Of a DNA stretch of 64,000 bases, positions 59,769 through 64,000 are shown one piece after another. The notes beneath the pieces were generated by a model. That model was not told the DNA's origin and did no database searches. It saw only the letters and a program-made list of their open reading frames with translations. The stretch's first letter is position 1; every line of letters begins with the position of its first letter. Source of the DNA: Ceratotherium simum simum (Eukaryota; Chordata; Mammalia; Perissodactyla; Rhinocerotidae); NCBI RefSeq assembly GCF_000283155.1, contig NW_004454177.1, positions 156,639-220,638 of the forward strand, given 5' to 3'. The translations under genes and the position numbers were made by a program.

Positions 59769-60259
59769 TGTTTCTAATGTTTTCCAGTTATGTGCAATTG
59801 AAGCCGGGTGTCTGAGGCGTACTGTAGAAATGAAACTAATGTGCTGCTTTTCTTGTTTAACTTGAGGGGTGACTCGGGGGTCTCGAGGATTTGTGAGCTT
59901 GTGTTGCAGGAGAAAGAGCATGCCTTCAGGGAGGTTGCGATCACCGGATGGCCGATCCCTGGATGGCCGAGCACCAGGTGGCCGGCCCTCAGCAGCTGCT
60001 GAAGCCCAGAAGTCAGATTGCCCAGAGGCTTATCAGGAGTGACCCCTTTGTTTCCCTGAAGCCCCTCCTGCCAAGTACCTTAGCTTATAAAATCCCCCTG
60101 CTTTCTATGCTAGGGGAGGTGGATTTGAGCGAACCCAGGCTCCCACTTACTCGTTTTGGCCAATTCAATAAACTTTTCTCATCTCCACGCACTGATGTCT
60201 CAGTGTTTGGCTTGCTGAGCATTGGGCACACGAACTTGAGATTAAGAGATTTGGTATCA
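59769..60259 (+). mobile_element. solo LTR, copy A
   Basis: An LTR with TG...CA ends (starts TGTTTCTAATG, ends TTTGGTATCA), a TATA box at 60086-60091 and a poly-A signal AATAAA at 60167-60172. The inverted copy B at 61665-62113 matches along its full length and confirms the borders. Copy A carries extra units built on GGATGGCCGA around 59945-59985 that B lacks. No internal retroviral genes are present. Confidence 0.8.
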
Positions 60260-61307
60260 TAATGTTTCTCAGAGCAACCAGAATCTGGTTATTGAGATTC
60301 TCTATTGTATAACATAGCTAATGTGATCCAGCCGCTGGAAAACTGAGAACAAGCCACACACTCATGAAAGACTACCATGATTAACAACGGACGCCAGCTT
60401 CCCTGTGCTAAGTAATCCTCACACATCTTCCCTCATCTCTTACACACAAGTGCAGCCCGGTGCATTGGTTTGGCCTGGAAGCTCTGCATGGACTATTTTA
60501 CAAATTCTCACTGGGAATGCATATGCTGTGCTTGCTGTACTTCCTCTCCTGCATCAATGTTTAAAGCTAGATAAGCTTGGTGTTGAATTAAGGTGTTCTG
60601 TGAGTTTGCTTATCAAACTGTGAAGTCCTTAGGGCTCTGCTGATGGCAGCTCATGCACATTCTTTCCTCCACGAACGCCCATGTTGAAAGAGAAACAGTC
60701 TCTCTAGGGGACTGTCCAGGAGTTCCAGGTGTTGACATGACCAGAGGATCATAACAGACTCAGCAGCAGCAGAAAGGACACCCGGTACTGGGGGGGACCG
60801 CTTCCAGGGAGATAATTGAGAAGAGGTATTAGATAAAGCCTTGTCTTCCCAGTACATAGTAAGGAAGATGACCCAACAAAGGAGAAGGAAGGCTGATGCC
60901 TAAGGCACACAGAGCTACGATACAGGGAAAGAACTTCAAAATTAGACCTTCTATGCCCTTAATTCTCCTTTTTCCCTCTTCTTATCATCCAGTCAAAACC
61001 TTGTCAGTAGAGTTTCTCAGAGGAAACTAGATTGCCTCCACTGAAGAAAGAGTGAAAAATCAGATACTGTTAATGACAGTTATTGGGTCAACAGCAGCAA
61101 ATCATCAAAGAACACTTCATTATTGCAGCAAAATCTATATAGGAATGAAATAACTAAAGAGATGGTTAGAAATTAAAATTAGCTAATCCTAAATGACATT
61201 AAGGGCACTAAAAGTCCTCAGAGATAAATGATAATATGATGGAAAGTGAGATATCTTGTCAAACAGTGAATGTGGAATTGAAATGTGGGTCAGTTTCCTC
61301 TTATCAC
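60260..61307. other. spacer between the inverted LTR copies
   Basis: No gene recognised. It is not evidently retroviral coding sequence, as would be expected between the two LTRs of one provirus, which would also be in the same orientation. Confidence 0.45.
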
Positions 61308-61532
61308 TCTTCTTTTTTTTTTTTTTTAAAGATTTTATTTATTTATTTATTTTCCCCCCAAAGCCCCAGTAGATAGTTGTATGTCATAGCTGCACATCCT
61401 TCTAGTTGCTGTATGTGGGACGCGGCCTCAGCATGGCCAGAGAAGCGGTGCCTCAGTGCGCGCCCGGGATCTGAACCCAGGCCGCCAGCAGCGGAGCGCG
61501 CGCACTTAACTGCTAAGCCACGGGCCCGGCCC
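61308..61532 (-). repeat. young-looking ERE-type SINE, CpG-rich
   Basis: Minus-strand SINE with the head at the right: minus strand GGGCCGGGCCCGTGGCTTAG followed by 'cagttaagtgcgcgcgctcc'. The body contains 'aactagaaggatgtgcagct' and 'actactggggctttggggg'-like text, then an AAAT-rich tail, with poly-T at 61312-61327 on the plus strand. Many CpG sites survive, which argues for recent insertion. Confidence 0.88.
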
Positions 61533-61664
61533 TCCTTTTATCTCTTTAAGACACACACCAGATTATCTCACTGTTGCGTGATGGAGCACAGTCTTTATGT
61601 TTTCCAATGGTCTGCTCTTGGGAACACACACTGGCCTCCAGGTCATTAGTGCTATCTTGTTATC

Positions 61665-62113
61665 TGATATGAAACCTCTTAATCTCAAGTTCCTGTGCCT
61701 GATGCCCAGCAAGCCCACTGAGACATCGGTGCTTCGAGATGGAGAAAGACTTATTCAAACTGGCCAAAATGGGTAGTTGGGAGCCTGGGTTCACTCAAAT
61801 CCACCAAGAACAGAAAGCAGGGTGTGTTTTATAGAGCTAAGGGGCTTGGCAGGAGGAGCTCCTGGGAGACAAAGGGGTCACTCCTGATAAGCCCCTGGGC
61901 AATCTGACTTCTGGGCTTCAAAGACTGCTGAGGGCCAGCCATCCGGGTGATTGCAACCTCCCCAAAGGCAGTCTCTTCCTTCTGTAAAACAAGCTCACAA
62001 ATCCTCCAGATCCCTGAGTTCCTCTCATGTTAAACAGGAAAAACAGCAAATTGGTTTCATATCTACAGTACCCCTCAGGAACCTGGCTTCATATCCACTT
62101 CTTGATCCTAACA
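61665..62113 (-). mobile_element. solo LTR, copy B (inverted relative to A)
   Basis: On the minus strand it starts TGTTAGGATC and ends TTTCATATCA. Matching blocks with copy A include GAAGCCCAGAAGTCAGATTG, GGCTTATCAGGAGTGACCCC and GAACTTGAGATTAAGAG. A TATAAAA box and an ATAAGT-type poly-A region occur at corresponding places. No internal genes. Confidence 0.8.
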
Positions 62114-62440
62114 TTCCTTGCTATACACTCTTTTTAAATTATTTAAAAGCCCTATAGAATCAGCCTGCTATCTACTTTTATTTCTAACTCTTATTTTTTA
62201 CCTTTTCCCATCGAGGTTTTATCCTCTTTAGGCAGAAGAAGTGAAAAGATGCAAATTCACCATTATATTTATGTTCCAGAGGGTCATCTCCACTATTTCC
62301 TTTTAATTCCAACGGTTTTACCACTGGTCATCACAGGGTGTTGGGAAAGCAAAAGTATCACAACTTTATGAAGTTATAATGCAGAAAAAAAAATCTCAGT
62401 CTTCTGATTCTAGAAGAAAGAGTAAGCACATACTGAAACT
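62114..62440. other. A/T-rich spacer, nothing recognised
   Basis: No gene or nameable repeat is visible between LTR copy B and the following LINE text. Confidence 0.4.
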
Positions 62441-63120
62441 TTGATCTCTTTCTCTAAACACAAAGAATTTATAGAAAAATTCTATAAATATGTAACTACA
62501 GATGAAAAAAAAGGGAAAGTATTTCTCTATAAACAAAAAAACAGAAACTACTCAGTCAGGACACCCATAGCACCCCTCTGAGGCTGGAGACCAGGGTACC
62601 CTGTCCAAACTAGGCTGGGGCCAGAGCCACACAACCCAAGCAAGCTCCAGGCCAGAGCCACGTCTCACAAAGGACAGGGTTAACGCTACAAAATTATCAC
62701 CATCCAGGAGGGTCTTATAACTGAGAACTGTTTTATAGGAGTTATCACCAAATATTCAAGGAAACCAATATTCTGAAAAGACATTAAAGAAACTCAAAAA
62801 TGAGGAGATCTTACAAATTAGGAAATAAAACTACTAGGGCATTTAAAAGAATTTACAATGTGAGTATAATGAGGTAATTAAAGAGATAATATTATTACGA
62901 AACAAGAACAACAAATTCTGAAACAGGGGCAAGAAAAGTTCTGAAAAGAAACCAATAGAAATCTTATAAAAATAATATTATTGAATTTAAAAATTCAATA
63001 AACGATATATGACTGAATAGCAGACTAAAGAGAATAAATTACTGAACCAAAAGACTTAACTCTGAAAATCACCCAGCATCTAGCACAAAAAAATTAAAAC
63101 ACAGAAAAATTGATAATTTT
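62440..63120 (+). repeat. old L1/HAL1-like LINE fragment
   Basis: 'aaaccaatagaaatcttata', 'attgaatttaaaaattcaat' and 'atgactgaatagcagactaa' with 'tcacccagcatctagcacaa' recall the ORF1 region of old L1/HAL1 elements. Heavily decayed. Confidence 0.5.
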
Positions 63121-63359
63121 TAACATTTTCTCTTAGAAATTGTTTCCTGGTTTTCTGAAATTCTAGAGTTAGGTTTGCTATTGTTCCCCCATCCTATGAT
63201 TCCTATCTTACATCATCCCTTGGAAGTTTTTCCTTTTATTCCATCATTTTTACTTTGGGGAGTATGTTGAGAACTCATTGAGCTTCCTCCATCTAATCTA
63301 GCTTTGTCTAGGAGGCTCAGTGGATTCCAGTCACATCAGGTGCGAAGAATTTCTACAAG

Positions 63360-64000
63360 ATTCATTTGAGTATTATTATTTTTTCTTTCCAAAACTACAT
63401 AACGTTTTTATAATGAGGTGCTAATGATGCAATAAGTAGAGAAAATACAAAGAAAAACATTTTTTAATCCACTAAAATCCCACTATCCAGAAATAACCAC
63501 TGATAACAATTTGATGGCCATCTTTCCAGCAAACATACACATATATGCCCACACATACACGAATTTACACAAGTGAAATAATATTGTAATTATTAATCTG
63601 TAGTCTAATTTTCCTATTCCCTAAACATGTTTTTCACATGAAAAAATATAAATAGACATCTTAATTAAAATGGCTACCAAAAATCCATTTTATGGCCTCA
63701 GAACATACTTAACCCAATAACAGAAATATTTTTTCTTAACTGTTCACTATCATGAACTGTCATGTTTATCCTCTCAATTGAGACACTCATTTCATAGGGG
63801 TATTCCATCCATAGGCATATAACCTCAGTTTCTTCCTTACTTTAGAAAGGGAATGTAATGTAGCTATACTCTCACGTTTTTTCCCAGAGTATTTTTGCAT
63901 TATCTAAAAAGAAAATCTCTAATTTTATTACTTTTTAAAAAATTTCTTTGGTTTGTAAAATTTGGGCATGAGCTTACCAAAATGCAAAGAAAGGAAATTC
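63360..64000. repeat. old LINE-like tract to the window edge
   Basis: 'ccactatccagaaataacca', 'gatggccatctttccagcaa' and 'acaagtgaaataatattgta' are typical of an old LINE-derived repeat. Family uncertain; it may continue past the window. Confidence 0.4.

Noticed and set aside
61377..61649. 90-codon plus-strand open frame
   Set aside because: Mostly antisense of the CpG-rich ERE SINE.
59769..62113. A provirus bounded by two LTRs
   Set aside because: The LTR copies are in opposite directions and the spacer shows no retroviral coding text.

Overview
The window is mammalian nuclear DNA: short exons with GT-AG borders, CpG-poor sequence and dense interspersed repeats. At least seven tRNA-derived SINEs of the equine-repetitive-element (ERE) type are present, several with clear target-site duplications. 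This points to a perissodactyl (horse, rhinoceros or tapir). The youngest-looking copy, near 61.4 kb, resembles from memory the type common in rhinoceros, but I cannot separate these lineages without a search.

Left 25 kb: one protein-coding gene on the minus strand, VWA5A (von Willebrand factor A domain containing 5A; BCSC-1/LOH11CR2A). I could place the start-codon exon and 15 further coding exons in an unbroken reading frame of 759 codons, covering the VIT domain, the VWA domain with an intact MIDAS metal site, and most of the C-terminal region. The final short coding exon lies beyond the left edge. A probable untranslated first exon and TATA-like promoter sit near 25.3-25.4 kb. Introns hold ERE SINEs, MIR, an L2 remnant and old L1 pieces.

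Middle (25.4-36.1 kb): intergenic, dominated by a 2.5-kb 5'-truncated L1 on the minus strand plus ancient repeats.

Right part (36-58.5 kb): a small cluster of class II olfactory receptors on the plus strand, resembling the OR10D group: two intact single-exon genes (36178-37110 and 47120-48055) and one decayed pseudogene (57527-58420). VWA5A beside OR10-family receptors matches the known mammalian arrangement on human 11q24. From 58.5 kb to the end there is no gene. This stretch holds two copies of one LTR family in inverted orientation, a young ERE between them, and old LINE fragments.

VWA5A and the receptors are neighbours by synteny, not a functional unit. I found no convincing new biological system. 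The points most worth checking are an extra in-frame exon candidate in VWA5A behind a 55-nt intron, the NSxxY motif in place of NPxxY in the first receptor, the inverted LTR pair, and the ERE subfamily with a duplicated tail.
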